Shown: piece after piece, positions 1 through 11,149 of the stretch
How positions within the stretch are numbered: the stretch's first letter is position 1
How the letters are laid out: every line of letters begins with the position of its first letter
NCBI GenBank assembly: GCA_029204225.1
Contig: CM055113.1
Span: forward strand, 11,494,234 to 11,558,233
Direction of reading: 5' to 3'
DNA from: Diphasiastrum complanatum
Lineage: Eukaryota; Streptophyta; Lycopodiopsida; Lycopodiales; Lycopodiaceae
DNA: 64,000 nt
The notes under the pieces: generated by a model
Databases searched by the model: none
What the model saw: only the letters and a program-made list of their open reading frames with translations
Told to the model about the DNA's origin: nothing
Position numbers and translations under genes: made by a program

Positions 1-1435
1 ACCCTCGGTAGCATGCCATCGCAGCTGAGAGAGCGAGGGGGGGGGGGGGTTGTTTGTTGTAGACTTGAACACCAACCACTCTATCCATCGACGCAATTGA
101 GTTGTTTAACGAGGCCAGGAGGGTGTAGCCTCAAAACTCCAAATGACGTAGAAAGCGCTTGTTTTGAAACCTGGGAAATTATTGGCTTGGCCATAATGTG
201 AATGTTTTATGAATCGGTGTAATCGCCTTGATACGTTTACAAAAAACAAACCAAGGTGATTGATAAATTACAAGAAGATTTGCCTTATGCAAGGTATTCA
301 AATCGTTGAAAATTTAAAAGGAACCAAATATTGCATCCTAGAAGATCTAAAAACTCATTTCAATGCTCAAACTCACCTAGGAGTGACAACTCAACTTCTA
401 GCAAATAGTCATATAGCTTATCGCGACAAAGCTAAAAAATCATGTGCATGCCTTTGCCTTTATAATGAAAGGCAAAACATTGGTAGGATTATCATCTTCA
501 CTCCTCTTCTTCGCTATTGTGCAACCTCATTCATTTTGTAATGAAATAACTTCAAAGGGAAATTCTCTATCTTATTGAATTAACCTTTAAAAAAAATTGC
601 CTCTTTAAGTATTAATGTTAAGATCATAGCAAAAAGATATGAAATTTAATATTCCAAAAGACCAAGCCATTTACCCCTTTGGACTTGCTTCCATACACTT
701 CACATTGTTGTCTTTTGTTATGCCTTCTGCTCCAGCACCAACCTCTGGGAATTCACATTGTTTAAGCATTGGCTTGGAGGAATTATGGAGTGCTTTGCAA
801 CCAAAGAAAGCCGATGATCGAGAGATTAATTGATCAAAGACTTTCATGATATTTTATAAGGGTTATAAGGGTTTCGAGAATAATGCATCCTTAGGATATG
901 CCAATCATTTGAATTGTGCGTTTTCTTGACATTTGTTGTCTATGTATATTGTTTATCAAAGTATTGGGACATGGAGGTGAAAGATAATGAAGGCATTATC
1001 TTCTTGCCCCTTATTCATAAGAAGAGAGTATTTTTAGAACCAATATAATTATTTTTACAAGTTAATTTTGTCTTTCTCTCTCTTATCTAGTTTGTTCTAT
1101 AAGTGGGCTCTAATTCCTTTGGTTGTCTATGGCCCTTCTCTACTCTACTTGAAGGCTGTTAATTCTATTTTTAGCATTTTCTAATTGCATCATTTGCTAA
1201 GGTGTTGGGGCTAAATTTTGGGCTTGTGGTAGTCAAGTTTGAACCTCAATGTCATTGTTTATCATGAGTCGCTAATCTTCAACTTGATTATGTGGTGATT
1301 TACAAGCTAAATGACATATTGTCCTTATGGTTGATAGTGTACATTGATCAATATTGGTAAGGGGTGGTTGAAAAATAATGATAATAAAAGTAGCAAAGAG
1401 AATTAGACACGGATGGGAATGTGGTCTATGCAACA
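1..1435. other. Intergenic DNA, no gene recognised
   Basis: AT-rich sequence without a convincing coding region. The short open frames here lack known motifs. A run of 13 G lies at 37-49. The only structure I can place is the right edge, where homology to a Copia LTR begins near 1436. The upstream part of that LTR cannot be matched to its partner at 25919, so the left end of the host element is lost or too diverged to see. Confidence 0.6.
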
Positions 1436-1954
1436 TGAGTAGATAAATGGATGAGGTCGCGGATTTGGACCCATTCTAATTGGCTAATATAGATACATTG
1501 CACCTAGACTAGAATTTCTAGGTTATTTGATGAAGAGCAAGAAGTTACCATTACGACAAGTTTAGGGCAATTGGCCAACATTTTGACAGTTATAAATAGT
1601 AGTACCAGTGTGGAGAAAGTATTATTGTATGCTCATTTTATGTGGAGATTTCATCTCTTTTGATTCTATGTCCATCTCATGTGTATTTCTCAAGATATCT
1701 TGATTTCTAGTGTGTAGAATGTGATTTTTCTTGTTGATCTTCAATCTACACGTGTGAAGTACTGTATGATGTTGTTGTTGTACGAACAGGGACAATACAT
1801 ATCTAAGTTCTTATGATCAAATCTTCATGCATTTCCAAGTTCTAGCATGTGTAAAGTGATGATTTCTATCTTGTAACTAAATCTAGTCGTGCAACCAAAT
1901 TTGGTCAAGATCGTAGTGATCCATCAAGTATGTTTTGGATTTGATTTTCTCACA
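1436..1954 (+). repeat. 5' LTR of FE, left-truncated
   Basis: Matches the LTR at 25919-26450 from about GTTTAGGGCAATTGGCCAA to the end ...CTCACA. It also keeps a segment around 1455-1540 that the 3' LTR lacks but element A's LTRs contain. A G-box palindrome (CACGTG, 1749-1754) lies inside ACACGTGTGA. The first part of the LTR is missing or unrecognisable. Confidence 0.75.
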
Positions 1955-1969
1955 TGGTATCAAGGTAGG
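1955..1969 (+). other. Primer-binding site of FE
   Basis: TGGTATCAAGGTAGG follows the LTR directly. The first eight bases equal the initiator-Met tRNA complement used by plant Copia elements; the rest has drifted. The sister element A has TGGTATCAGATCAGG at the same place. Confidence 0.7.
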
Positions 1970-2028
1970 TTACAGGCCAAAGTTGGAATATTTCCCAAAT
2001 CTAGTGGTTGATTTGAAGGCACCATTAA

Positions 2029-2666
2029 TGTGAAAAAATCATATCCAAAACATACTTGATGGATCAACAAGATCTTAGCCAAATTTGGATGCACGTCTAA
2101 AAATAGCTAGAAGATAGAAATCACTGATTTATGCATGCTAGAACTTAGAAATGCATAAAGATATGATATAAGCACTCAAATAAAGCAAGGTACTATCCGT
2201 GTCCATACAACAACAATAGGCTACTCTCCTTCACATGTGTGGAAGCAAGATCAATCATAAAATCAACATTCTACACATAAAAAAACCAAGATATCAAGAG
2301 AGATACACATGAGATGGACATAGAATCATAAGACATGAATTCTCCACATCAAAAGAGAATACAATGATATGTTTTCCATGCTACTGCTGCTTTTTATAGC
2401 TGCTCAAATGTCATTTGGCCACTTGCCCTAAACTTTTCCTAAATGGTAATTTCTTGGTATCTCACCAAATGACCTAGAAATTCTAGTCTAGATGCAATGT
2501 ATGAAAATTAGCCAATTAGAATGGGTCCAAACTCAACCTCAACCACTTATCTACTTGCCAAAAATAGTACAAACACTATTTAGGCCTGTATTGACATAAA
2601 AATCTATCTCTACGTTGAGATCTAAATTTGGCCTTAAATTTGCCAAAATTAAACAACTAAACTAGT
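2029..2666 (-). repeat. 3' LTR of element A
   Basis: Reverse-complement copy of the LTR at 16677-22108. The boundary with the RNase H end shows a small deletion: compared with FE (GAAGAGGGAGTGTGAACAAT at 25909), the polypurine tract and first bases of the LTR are missing here. The position of the G-box seen in the 5' LTR now reads CACATG, a one-base loss. Confidence 0.82.
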
Positions 2667-4035
2667 CTCTTCAACTAGTTTTAGCATACATTTAGATAGA
2701 ACTCCAAGTAAGGTTCTATGCTTCATAAAATAGTCTTCTCCCAATGCTTTGGTGAAGATATCAGCCACAAACTCCCTTGAAAAAACATCTTGAAGCTCCA
2801 CCTCCTTTGCCATGACTTGTTCTCTCACAAAATGATAAGCCATTCAATATGCCTACTCCTTGCATGAATCATGCACATCAAACTCTTTTTTAGTGCCATC
2901 TTGATATCATCAATATTTTGGTTGTTGCCTCCACTCAAAATGATATCCACATAGATTAGAAGAATGGTAATATCATTTCCAACAAATCTATAGTAAAGTG
3001 AATGATCACACTCACTCCTCTTGAAGATTTTGAGAAAGTAAAAAGGTGTTAAGCTTAACATACCAAGTCCTTGGTGTTTGCTTAAGTCCATACAAACTCT
3101 TTTGTAGAAAACACACATGATTAGGCTTGCCATGTAAAATGTAGCCCTTGAGTTGCTCCATAACCACCTCCTCCTCAAGATAACCATTCAAGCATGCATT
3201 TGTGATATCCAATTGCCATAGATCCCATCCAAAAAGTGTTGCAAGTGAAATAATCACTCGAATGCTTACCATCTTTGCACGAGTGCAAAGGTCTCATCAT
3301 AGTCAATTCCATACTCTTGTGCATATCTTTTTTCCACCAACCTTGCCTTGTACTTGGTGATTGATCCATCTTGGTTTGTCTTCACTTTGGAAGTTTCACC
3401 AATCTCCATGTGTCATTCTTCATAAGAGCTTGATGCTCAAGATCCATTACTTGGATCCACTCCTCTTTTTGTCTTGCTTCATCTACACATGTAGGTTCAT
3501 CAAAAGAGGTTAGGAAAGCATAGTTTGTAACACCAACAATTTTCTTACCTTTTTCATCATAAGTGAGTCTCAAAGGTTGTTGCCTTTGCCTTGATGTCCT
3601 TCTTGGCTTTTGATTTGAAGTAGACTCTTCAACATCAACATCCAAATTATCATCAATCTCATCAACATCAAGAATGTCAGATCCAACATCCACACCACCA
3701 CTTGAAGACACTTTTGGAGAGTTTCCCTCATAAAAAATGACATCTCTTCCAATGACCACTTTCTTAGTTGAAGGAATAAAAACTTTGTACGCCTTGATCA
3801 CTTCACTATAACCAACAAAAATTCCTTTTCTTGAAGATGGATCCTCCTTTGTCCTATCATCAAGAGTGATGTTGATATAGCAAATGCATCCAAAAGTTTT
3901 GAAAAACTTGATGCTCAACCTACTACCAAACAAAACCTCAAAAGGAGTTTTTCCATCCAATACCACAGTCGGCCATCTATTGCATAGAAAACTAGCACAC
4001 AATAAAGCTTGATATCAAAAGAATTTAGGAAGATT
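2667..4035 (-). pseudogene. Copia A pol, 3' half (integrase end, RT, RNase H end)
   Basis: Minus-strand remnants of one polyprotein. 4002-3382 holds the C-terminal integrase region (MCASFLCNRWPTVVLDGKTP, then FGCICYINITLDDRTK) and the linker into RT (LMKNDTWRLVKLPK). 3272-2825 holds RT pieces with LWQLDITNACLNG, YGLKQTPRTWY and a YVD motif where YVDD is expected (LLIYVDIILSG), so the catalytic second Asp is changed. 2843-2649 is the RNase H tail with EFVADIFTKALG. The RNase H centre is missing. Frames shift repeatedly. The upstream half lies beyond element B, at 14233. Confidence 0.85.
4031..4035. repeat. Target-site duplication of element B, left copy
   Basis: AGATT here and at 14233-14237. 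Without B and one copy, A's integrase reads through as ...GGAAGATTTGCATCTAAC, matching the plus-strand relative near 24440. This supports insertion of B into A's integrase. Confidence 0.8.
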
Positions 4036-4591
4036 TGTTAGACATTCACCTCTCAATTTGGTTGTCACTAGTTATCCGTGAGCTCAAATCTGTAAGGCCC
4101 CCGTTATGAGGAGAATCCATTATTGAGCACGGTTGTTAGTATGGGGTCTAATGTGAGGCCATGATGGTTATGAGATGGCTAGATTGCATAGTAGGAAGTC
4201 CAAGGGGTTCAGGGGGCAGAGCACCCAAGAAACAGGGGGTTTGGGGGGCAGAGCCCCCCAACGACAAGGTCTGGGAGTGGCCTCTTCATCATTTGGCCTT
4301 CCGACTCCTTATGCGAAAACATAGTTTTGGTGTTTTGCATCCCTTTTGTCACTTGGTTGTTCGCTCTTTCACTATATAGCTACCACATTGAGAGGCATTC
4401 CTTAGCAGTTGGAGGATTCTGTTTATTGTAGATCAGTGATCTAGAGTCTATTCGAGATCATCATTGAAGCCCTTCTCCAGGGTGCATGGATTGGATAGCA
4501 CCATCATCATATGTACTGGCTTTATTATCAGATTTTCAAATTCACGTTCATTGTCTCTTGTCTATGTTGAGTTCAATTGTTAATCATAATA
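4036..4591 (+). repeat. 5' LTR of element B
   Basis: Shares a long near-identical stretch with 13724-14232 from CCATTATTGAGCACGGTTG onward. It contains a G-rich tract with GGGGGCAGAG repeats (4200-4265) and a TATA-like ACTATATAGC (4371-4380). The end is followed directly by the primer site. Confidence 0.85.
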
Positions 4592-4604
4592 TGGTATCAG
4601 AGCT
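4592..4604 (+). other. Primer-binding site of B
   Basis: TGGTATCAGAGCT, complementary to the 3' end of initiator-Met tRNA, immediately after the LTR. Confidence 0.85.
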
Positions 4605-4663
4605 TAGGTGCTAGATCGAGATTGTTTGAGTTCTGAAAGTTTCGTGCGTAGCTAAGTAGTTTG

Positions 4664-7636
4664 ATGGCATCATAAGGTGCTGATGTTCAAACAAGTATGC
4701 ATATACGTCCACCAGCGTTTTCAGAAAGAAAGTTGGATGGAACGAACTATATCTTGTGGAAGTTTAAAATATGTGCGATATTGGATTCCTACTGATTGTT
4801 GGAGAATGTTCTAGGATTGGAGGCTGAGCCACAAGCGACCCCAAATACTAAAGATGCATCAATTTTGATACCACCCAATCCAACAATGCTTCGAACATGG
4901 AAGCAACAAAATGCAGATGCGTTATGTGCAATTGTAACAAGCGTTTCAGATTCTATGTTAACATTAATTCAACATATTTCCAAAGCAAGTTTTTGAAGAC
5001 TCAGTATGAGACAAAAAATCAAACCATAATACAGAATCTGGAAAATCAACTGGCCATGGAACAATTTGCTGATGGAGAATCTATAGACATTTTCCTCACC
5101 AGGATCAAGAACTTGCAAGATCGAATGGATGTTGTGGGTATAGCCAAGTCTAGTGAAGACATGGCTCGTAGATGCATTCGTGTACTTTCTCAAAATTTTG
5201 ATGGTTTGGTGACTGTACTAAATACACAAGTATGAATTCCAGTTTTGAGCTTTGAGGAATTCAGTACTTTATTGATGGAGGAGGACCTACGGTTGAATAC
5301 ACGCAATGGTACAGATGCTGCTTTTGTCATTAATGCAAAAGGAAATAGTGGAGCTTTTTCAGATGACAAGAAAAAGTTAAAGCCCAAGAAGTTTAAGGGT
5401 GAGTGCTACTATTGTGAAAAGAAAGGTCATATAGTGAGAAGCTATAGGGCAAAGCAAGCAGATGAGAAGAACGGTACCTTAAAGCCATATGGAAAGGGTG
5501 CCAAAGGCAAGCAAGAATTCAACAATGTGCAAATAAAGTTGGAACTATTTATTGCCATTAATGACTTATCTGTTGAGGCACAGTCACAGTCATCTGACTA
5601 TAACTCATGGGTTTTGGATAGTGGGTCATCTCGACATATGACCGGTATGAAAGATTGGTATACTTCCTTGCGTCCTCTTAAGGAAGCCATCACAGTAATT
5701 GTTGGGAATAATGCTAAGTGCCCTGTAGAAGGAACTGGCACGATATCTTTTGTGACAACAAATGGTGAACCAGAAAGTTGTCTGATGTGCTCTATGTTCA
5801 TGAGATTGCGAAGAATATGTTGTCTGTTTCCGCAATAACAGATTGCAACTTGATGGTATGTTTCAAGAAAACAGGAGCAGAAATCTTTGACAGTAAAGGT
5901 AAGCTGGCTGGAAAGGGTGAGAGACGAAATAATGTATATGAACTCTCTGCTTTTGCTGCTACAACAGGACCAGATTCGACTAAGCTATGGCATAAAAGAT
6001 TTGGCCACATTAGTGTTGTTGTTTTGAAAGAAATGCAGAAGTCCTTTTCCATGTGAGAGCAGCAATAATGCAGAGTCTCCTCTAGAATTGTACATGCTGA
6101 TCTATGTGGAAAAATACAAACTATGGCATTGGGAGGATCTTTTTATTTCATGTTGATCATCAACGATTTCAGTAGAAGGATGTGGGTGTATTTTCTTCGT
6201 GATAAGTTTGATGCTTTTGGAAATTTCAAGATGTGGCACAAACTTGTTGAGAATGAGAAATGTTCAAAACTGAAAAAGTTTTGCATGGATCGTGGAGGAG
6301 AGTTTTGTTCAAATGCTTTTAGTGACTATTGTAAAGAGCATGGTATTAAGCACCAACTCACTACTGCGCATACGCCTCAGCAAAACGACATCGTTGAATG
6401 CAGAAACAAAACTGTTATGGAGATGGCTCATTGTATGCTAAAAGCAAAGGAATTGCCTAATTCATTTTGGGCTGAAGCAATAAATACAACAGTCTACATT
6501 TTGAACATAACCTACACAAAAGGTAGTCATAGGTAAGACACCTTATGAGGTCTATTGTGGTAAGAAACCTTCAGTTGCTCATTTTCGAGTCTTTGGATCA
6601 GATTGTCATGCACATGTACCAAATTCTGATCGCAAGAAGTTAGATTGCAAAAGCAGAGCATGTATTCTCTTGGGTTATAGTGATGAATCAAAGGCATACA
6701 GAATCTATGACAAAGAGGCAAAGAAAATACTTATTAGTTGAGAGTTGTTTTTGATGAAGAACCACATTCAGTGGCAGGAGATAGCAAGACCACTTTATTA
6801 TCAAATGAAAAAATAGCTCACCATGTGTCTTACCCAATGGCTAGTATTCCTTTGAAGGACAAGGATACCTCAAAGATTCAAGAGGAGAAAACAGATAACA
6901 AGACTGTCACAGCACCACAAGGAAAGCCACCTCCATTGTGGGCTAGATGGCTCTTTGACGAAGGGAATTACATTCCCACGAAGGAGCAATTAAGGGCATC
7001 AGGACATGTAGTGAACTTGGCACTAATGGATGAAATTATAAGAATACATGAGCCAACAAATGTGGATGAGGCTATGGCTAGTCCAAAATGGAAGGAGTCC
7101 ATGCAAGCTGAGTATGATAGCATTATTAAAAATCAGACTTGGGAGCTTGTGGACTAACCTCATAACAGGAAAATCATTGGCAGCAAGTGGATTTGGAGAG
7201 TCAAGTACAAATATGATGGCACTCTTGAGAAGTATAAATCCAGGCTTGTTGCGCAAGGATTTTCACAAGTTGAAGGTTTAAATTTTCAAAAAACCTTTGC
7301 TCCCACAGCTAGAATAACTACTATTCGTACTATCATTGCTTTAGCTACTACCAGGGGATGGAAATTATTCAGATGGATGTGAAATCAGCATATCTGAATG
7401 TATACCTTGAAGAGGAGATTTATATGTTCCAACCACCAGGTTTTGAAGTACCAGGTTCAGAAAACAAGGTCTGTATACTGTAGAAGGCTTTGTATGGGTT
7501 AAATCAAGGAGCAAGAGTTTGATATAAGCAAATAGATGGTTTTTTTTTGTCAAATAAATTTTCTAGATGTGCTTATGATGTAAACTTATATTTCTATAAG
7601 TAGGATGGCAAGTATGTGGTTATTGTCCTTGTAGTG
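4664..7636 (+). pseudogene. Copia B gag-pol, truncated at the RT active site
   Basis: Gag begins near 4664 (early stop) and shows FSERKLDGTNYILWKFK-type sequence, then FLTRIKNLQDRM. The zinc knuckle near 5401 reads CYYCEKKGHIVRSY, its last Cys replaced by Tyr. The protease site is LDSGSSRHMT (about 5614). GAG-pre-integrase carries LWHKRFGHI (about 5985). Integrase (6123-6536) has CMDRGGEF and TPQQNDIVE. RT starts at about 7050 (ASPKWKESMQAEYDSI), continues with MDVKSAYLN and ends at VVIVLVV near 7634, just before the YVDD position. Several stops and shifts, for example at 6056, 6536 and 7157. Confidence 0.85.
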
Positions 7637-8220
7637 GGTTTCTTTCCTTGCCTAACCTAAATCCAAGATCTAATCAATCTAGCATCAAGAGACGAAGTTA
7701 GTTGTCATGCATAGATTTGTTCCCATGAGAGCGATAGTATAGTTCAGATTTCAGCATGAATGGAAGATTCACATCTAACTCTAACATCCATTAACCCTAC
7801 GATCCATTAACACTACATCCACTAACACTACGATCCATTAACACTATGATCTACAACATGATAACTTACTCTTTCTCTCTCATAAAAAGTATAACGACAT
7901 GCAATCCCAACAACATTCAGATCCAACAATTAGCAAAATCCAAAGAAATCATGAGAGATGGAGGAAAAGTTATAGAGAGCAAGGACATTCATCAATCCAT
8001 TTCAGAAGAGAACCAATCTGCTTTATTGAAATGAGGAAATGAACATGTGTAGGAACTTGAGTTGGTCCCTTTTTATAGTAGAGAGGAGGACCTTGGCCTC
8101 TGAATCCTTTTGGTCCATTTTTGCCTCCCTAATTATTCAAATTTAAAAAAGAGTGGGAATCATCCAAATTGGAGGGAAACCCAACTTTACTCACTAACTT
8201 GACATTTAGGCCCCGTGACA
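7637..8220 (-). repeat. Probable 3' LTR of element C
   Basis: On the minus strand a purine-rich GCGGGGCTTTTAA is followed by TGTCACGGGGCC, a plausible polypurine tract and LTR start. A TATA-like TATAAAAAGGGACC lies on the minus strand at about 8064-8077, fitting an LTR promoter. The partner LTR was not found, so the far end at 7637 is set only by where B's RT stops. Confidence 0.5.
7786..7848. repeat. Short tandem repeat, 4 copies of 15-16 bp
   Basis: Units at 7786, 7802, 7817 and 7833 follow ATCCATTAACACTACG with one or two changes each. They lie inside the probable LTR of element C. Confidence 0.85.
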
Positions 8221-8298
8221 TTAAAAGCCCCGCAAAAAGGCCTAAATCCTTTTATTGACTTGTAACTAATCAAATAACTATGTGATCATCAGGTTGGA

Positions 8299-8318
8299 CT
8301 TACACACGCAGGGTGCCA
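8299..8318 (-). other. Conserved 3' motif, copy 1
   Basis: The minus strand reads TGGCACCCTGCGTGTGTAAG, about 80 bp upstream of the probable polypurine tract of C. Near-identical copies occur at 28112-28131 and 35389-35408, also on the minus strand. Function unknown. Confidence 0.6.
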
Positions 8319-8333
8319 AATCCCTCTCACTTA

Positions 8334-9905
8334 TTAGCTAGGGTTAGGGTTGCCTTGGGATCTGCAAACCCTCCAACAATATCCCAAAACTAGTGGCAGT
8401 CCCACGACACCTGCGAGATGCAGTTTTTGGGGATTTTTATTGGCTTCGCGACGAATCTTTATTAAATGATACTGCACCTTCTCCATAAAGTCGAGTTGAG
8501 CAGTATTAAAATCCAAATTATGTGGCAAAAAACAACGATGGACTCCTGCAATCCACTTTGAGGTTTTCCATGATGTGAAACGAGATTCCCAGGAGCCTCC
8601 CATCATTGCTGTAGGAAAATATAAATGAGCAACCGGCAGCTGATCTTTGATATTCTTTGAGGCCATTGGCTTATTTGGATTGAATGTCAGAGGAGGAAGG
8701 CAATCATCCCATCTGGTTGCCATTGATGTCAATAGACTTAAATCTTTTGCAAATATTGCCGATTGTTGCACTGTCGGATCGGAAGAGTGGATATACTCCC
8801 GCTGGTATGCTTGTAAGGCCCGATGGTAATCCACTGATATCGTCCACTGATATGGCTGATGGATGATTGGCCAATTGGGCGTATGGATTGTGATTTTGTC
8901 CATAGCCAATCCCAAATCCTTCCATTTATTCCTTCTTGGCATTGGCACATAATAGGGATCTAGCTGCAATTGGTGAGAGCTGGCCACATAACTCCTAATT
9001 GATTCTAGAGTTTTCTCAAAAATGGTAACTCTCCATGCCAATTGCTCTCCTAATGCAGGTATTTTGTTCGATTCTTTGTCGGCCTCTATTTTTGAGGTCT
9101 TGAACTTAAGGACCCATCCACCACACGAGGACTCATGAGGATGTTGCGATAAGAAATTCTGGATTTGGTCCTCGACGCTGATGGGCCTTCTGAATAACGG
9201 TGTGATCCTTGATGAGGATGGACCCACTGGCACTGCCTGTGAAGCTGGCGGTTGTTCTTCAATTTCTAGAGGTCCCCCCTGGTCCATGTCTGAATCCAAC
9301 CTTGTATCCATTGGTATTGTAGTTTGGTGCGAAGGGGAGAATTGCGGCATGACCAATACTAGGATTTGTGGTCTGGATTCCAACACCTGAGCGGCTGCTT
9401 TTTCATAGGCGCTGATAGTCTCTTTAGCCTTTGCCAACTCAGTTGAAGCTACTCCTTTGAACCTGTCAAAGCGGCCTTAGAATCCCTGAAGGGCCACTTT
9501 GTAAGTTTCTACTTTCTTGAACAAATACGCGATCTCCTTCGGAGTTACCGAATGATCTGGTATTTGTGTCTGAAGATATGCATCACGCTCAAGGGTGGTC
9601 GCATCCAATTCACCTTGGAGACGTGTGCGATCCTGCTTCGCCATCTACAGTTGACCTTGTTAGCTACACTTGTTGCTTTGCATCCTACATGGCCTTGTCC
9701 ACTTGATCTTGTGCGGTTGTCAGGGCATTCTATAGGGAGCCGACATATCCTTCGAGGCGATCAGCCTGTTGCTATGCCATCTTCTTTTCAGCTTCAAACT
9801 TTTCTTTGTACTGCTTGGCAATCTTCAATTCTCTGTCCAGCTGAACAATCTTCTGGCTGATAAGAGTATTTTTTAATCCCATGTCTAAAATTCTGTACTC
9901 CATTT
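8334..9905 (-). pseudogene. Coiled-coil ORF of unknown function in element C
   Basis: An open stretch of 367 codons (9437-8334) plus an upstream part back to about 9905 broken by a few stops. The upstream part is rich in heptad-like Lys/Glu/Gln/Leu sequence (LKIAKQYKEKFEAEKKMA), suggesting a coiled coil. The later part is not low complexity and contains WKDLGLAMDKI, PNWPIIHQPYQW and LYFPTAMMGGSWESRFTSW, without a motif I recognise. It lies in sense after the protease, where RT would normally sit. It could be an accessory ORF or a structural protein. No function is assigned. Confidence 0.55.
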
Positions 9906-9965
9906 TTTTTTTTTATCCAATAAGGATGGTACATTCTTTGAATCAATCTTTTGAGGAGGATTTTC

Positions 9966-10490
9966 TCATTTCAAGACCGTATTATAATGATGTCTGGCTT
10001 GTTTCTTCATCATTGACCCTGTGATCCTATCTTTTTTCAGTATAACTACTTTGGGCGGTTTTATTGTTGGTTCATCAGGAACATTATGCACTCCAAATCT
10101 GGTTGGATCCATATGATTTAGAATCTGCTCATTCGTAAGTTTTGCATTGTGATCATAAGAGAAGGCATGACTCACAGGTATGAGATCATCTTCAATCGGA
10201 TCTGGTATAGGTTTTGTTGATATCCAAGCTACATTCAATACATTCAATGGAAAAGTGATCGGTGTATCCAAGGTTCGATCCAATAATAAAGTCTCGCTCA
10301 AATCTGACTGATTATCTTGTTGACACATATATCCTACGGTACAATCAATCGTTGCAAGAGATTCATTCCAGCTGATAGTATCCGTTTGAGAATCATAATG
10401 AACTCCCAAATTTTTCTCTGGTCGGTCACAAATATGATCCGTTGTTGATGAATCATCATCCTCTTTTTGAACCATTGGTTGATAGTCCAA
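9966..10490 (-). CDS. Unidentified segment after the protease of element C
   Basis: 174-codon open frame on the minus strand, acidic at the start (QKEDDDSSTTDH) and basic at the end (ILKKDRITGSMMKKQARHH). It follows the protease by about 60 bp with a frame change and precedes the coiled-coil ORF. It may be the protease-to-polymerase linker of the original polyprotein. No catalytic motif was seen. Confidence 0.4.
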   Translation of the reverse strand: MDYQPMVQKEDDDSSTTDHICDRPEKNLGVHYDSQTDTISWNESLATIDCTVGYMCQQDNQSDLSETLLLDRTLDTPITFPLNVLNVAWISTKPIPDPIEDDLIPVSHAFSYDHNAKLTNEQILNHMDPTRFGVHNVPDEPTIKPPKVVILKKDRITGSMMKKQARHHYNTVLK

Positions 10491-10549
10491 GTTGCAGGAT
10501 CAACTTTGATTGCACGTTCACGATTTTCAAAAGTGATTTTCTCGGTACC

Positions 10550-11140
10550 CTAGTTATGAATTACTTGTGCAACTCGTAACCATGGACGTCTCAATAGGAC
10601 TTGGTAGACATTTGGTGCTTCTGATGAGTCCATTACTACAAAAGTAATGACGAACTGTACTCCCACAATTCTGAGAGGTATATCTTCAACCATTCCTCGT
10701 GGATGAACTGTCATTTGATCAGCTAGCTTAATGGCAAAAGTAGCAGGCTTGATCTTTGTAAGACCCCATTTTGCACATAGCTTTGTAGAAATTAGGTTAA
10801 TTTCTGAACCGCCATCTATCACAGCTACTTCCTTAGGAAATTGTCTATGTTGTATCGACAAGGTGATATTTTTTTGTTCACTTTCCCAAGCGGCTCCGAC
10901 ATGGAGTACTTCATTAGATTCTTCAAATCCAGCACAAAAAAGTGGCTCTTGATGGACTTCTGGTTCTACTTGAGCTAATTTTTGCGCTAAGACTTCTTTT
11001 GCTTTTGGCACCAACTTCAAGAACTCTCCCAATGAAATATTAATCTTACTAGATAAAATATTCATGAGCAGTTCTATTTGCGACGCTTCTGGTTCAGTCA
11101 TCTTGAAGGGTTCTTCATGATGATGCAACTGATCATTCAT
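10550..11140 (-). pseudogene. Gypsy-type retropepsin-like protease of element C
   Basis: 196-codon frame. The N-terminal third is Gag-like linker (LLMNILSSKINISLGEFLKL). The aspartyl protease fold shows AVIDGGSEINLIS, where the catalytic triplet is DGG instead of the usual DTG or DSG, and the second half gives YQVLLRRPWLRVAQVIHN, the usual end of plant Gypsy proteases. It would cleave the Gag polyprotein. The changed triplet makes activity doubtful; the Asp is kept. Confidence 0.8.
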
Positions 11141-11149
11141 ATCTGTACG

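Noticed and set aside
13-833. Three short open frames on the plus strand (13-201, 260-541, 639-833)
   Set aside because: No recognisable motif, no relation to the neighbouring elements, and lengths expected by chance in AT-rich DNA.
4161-4379. 72-codon frame in the B LTR
   Set aside because: Lies wholly in LTR sequence with a G-rich repeat; the 3' LTR counterpart reads differently.
9552-9860. Plus-strand 102-codon frame opposite element C
   Set aside because: Antisense to the coiled-coil ORF region, without motifs.
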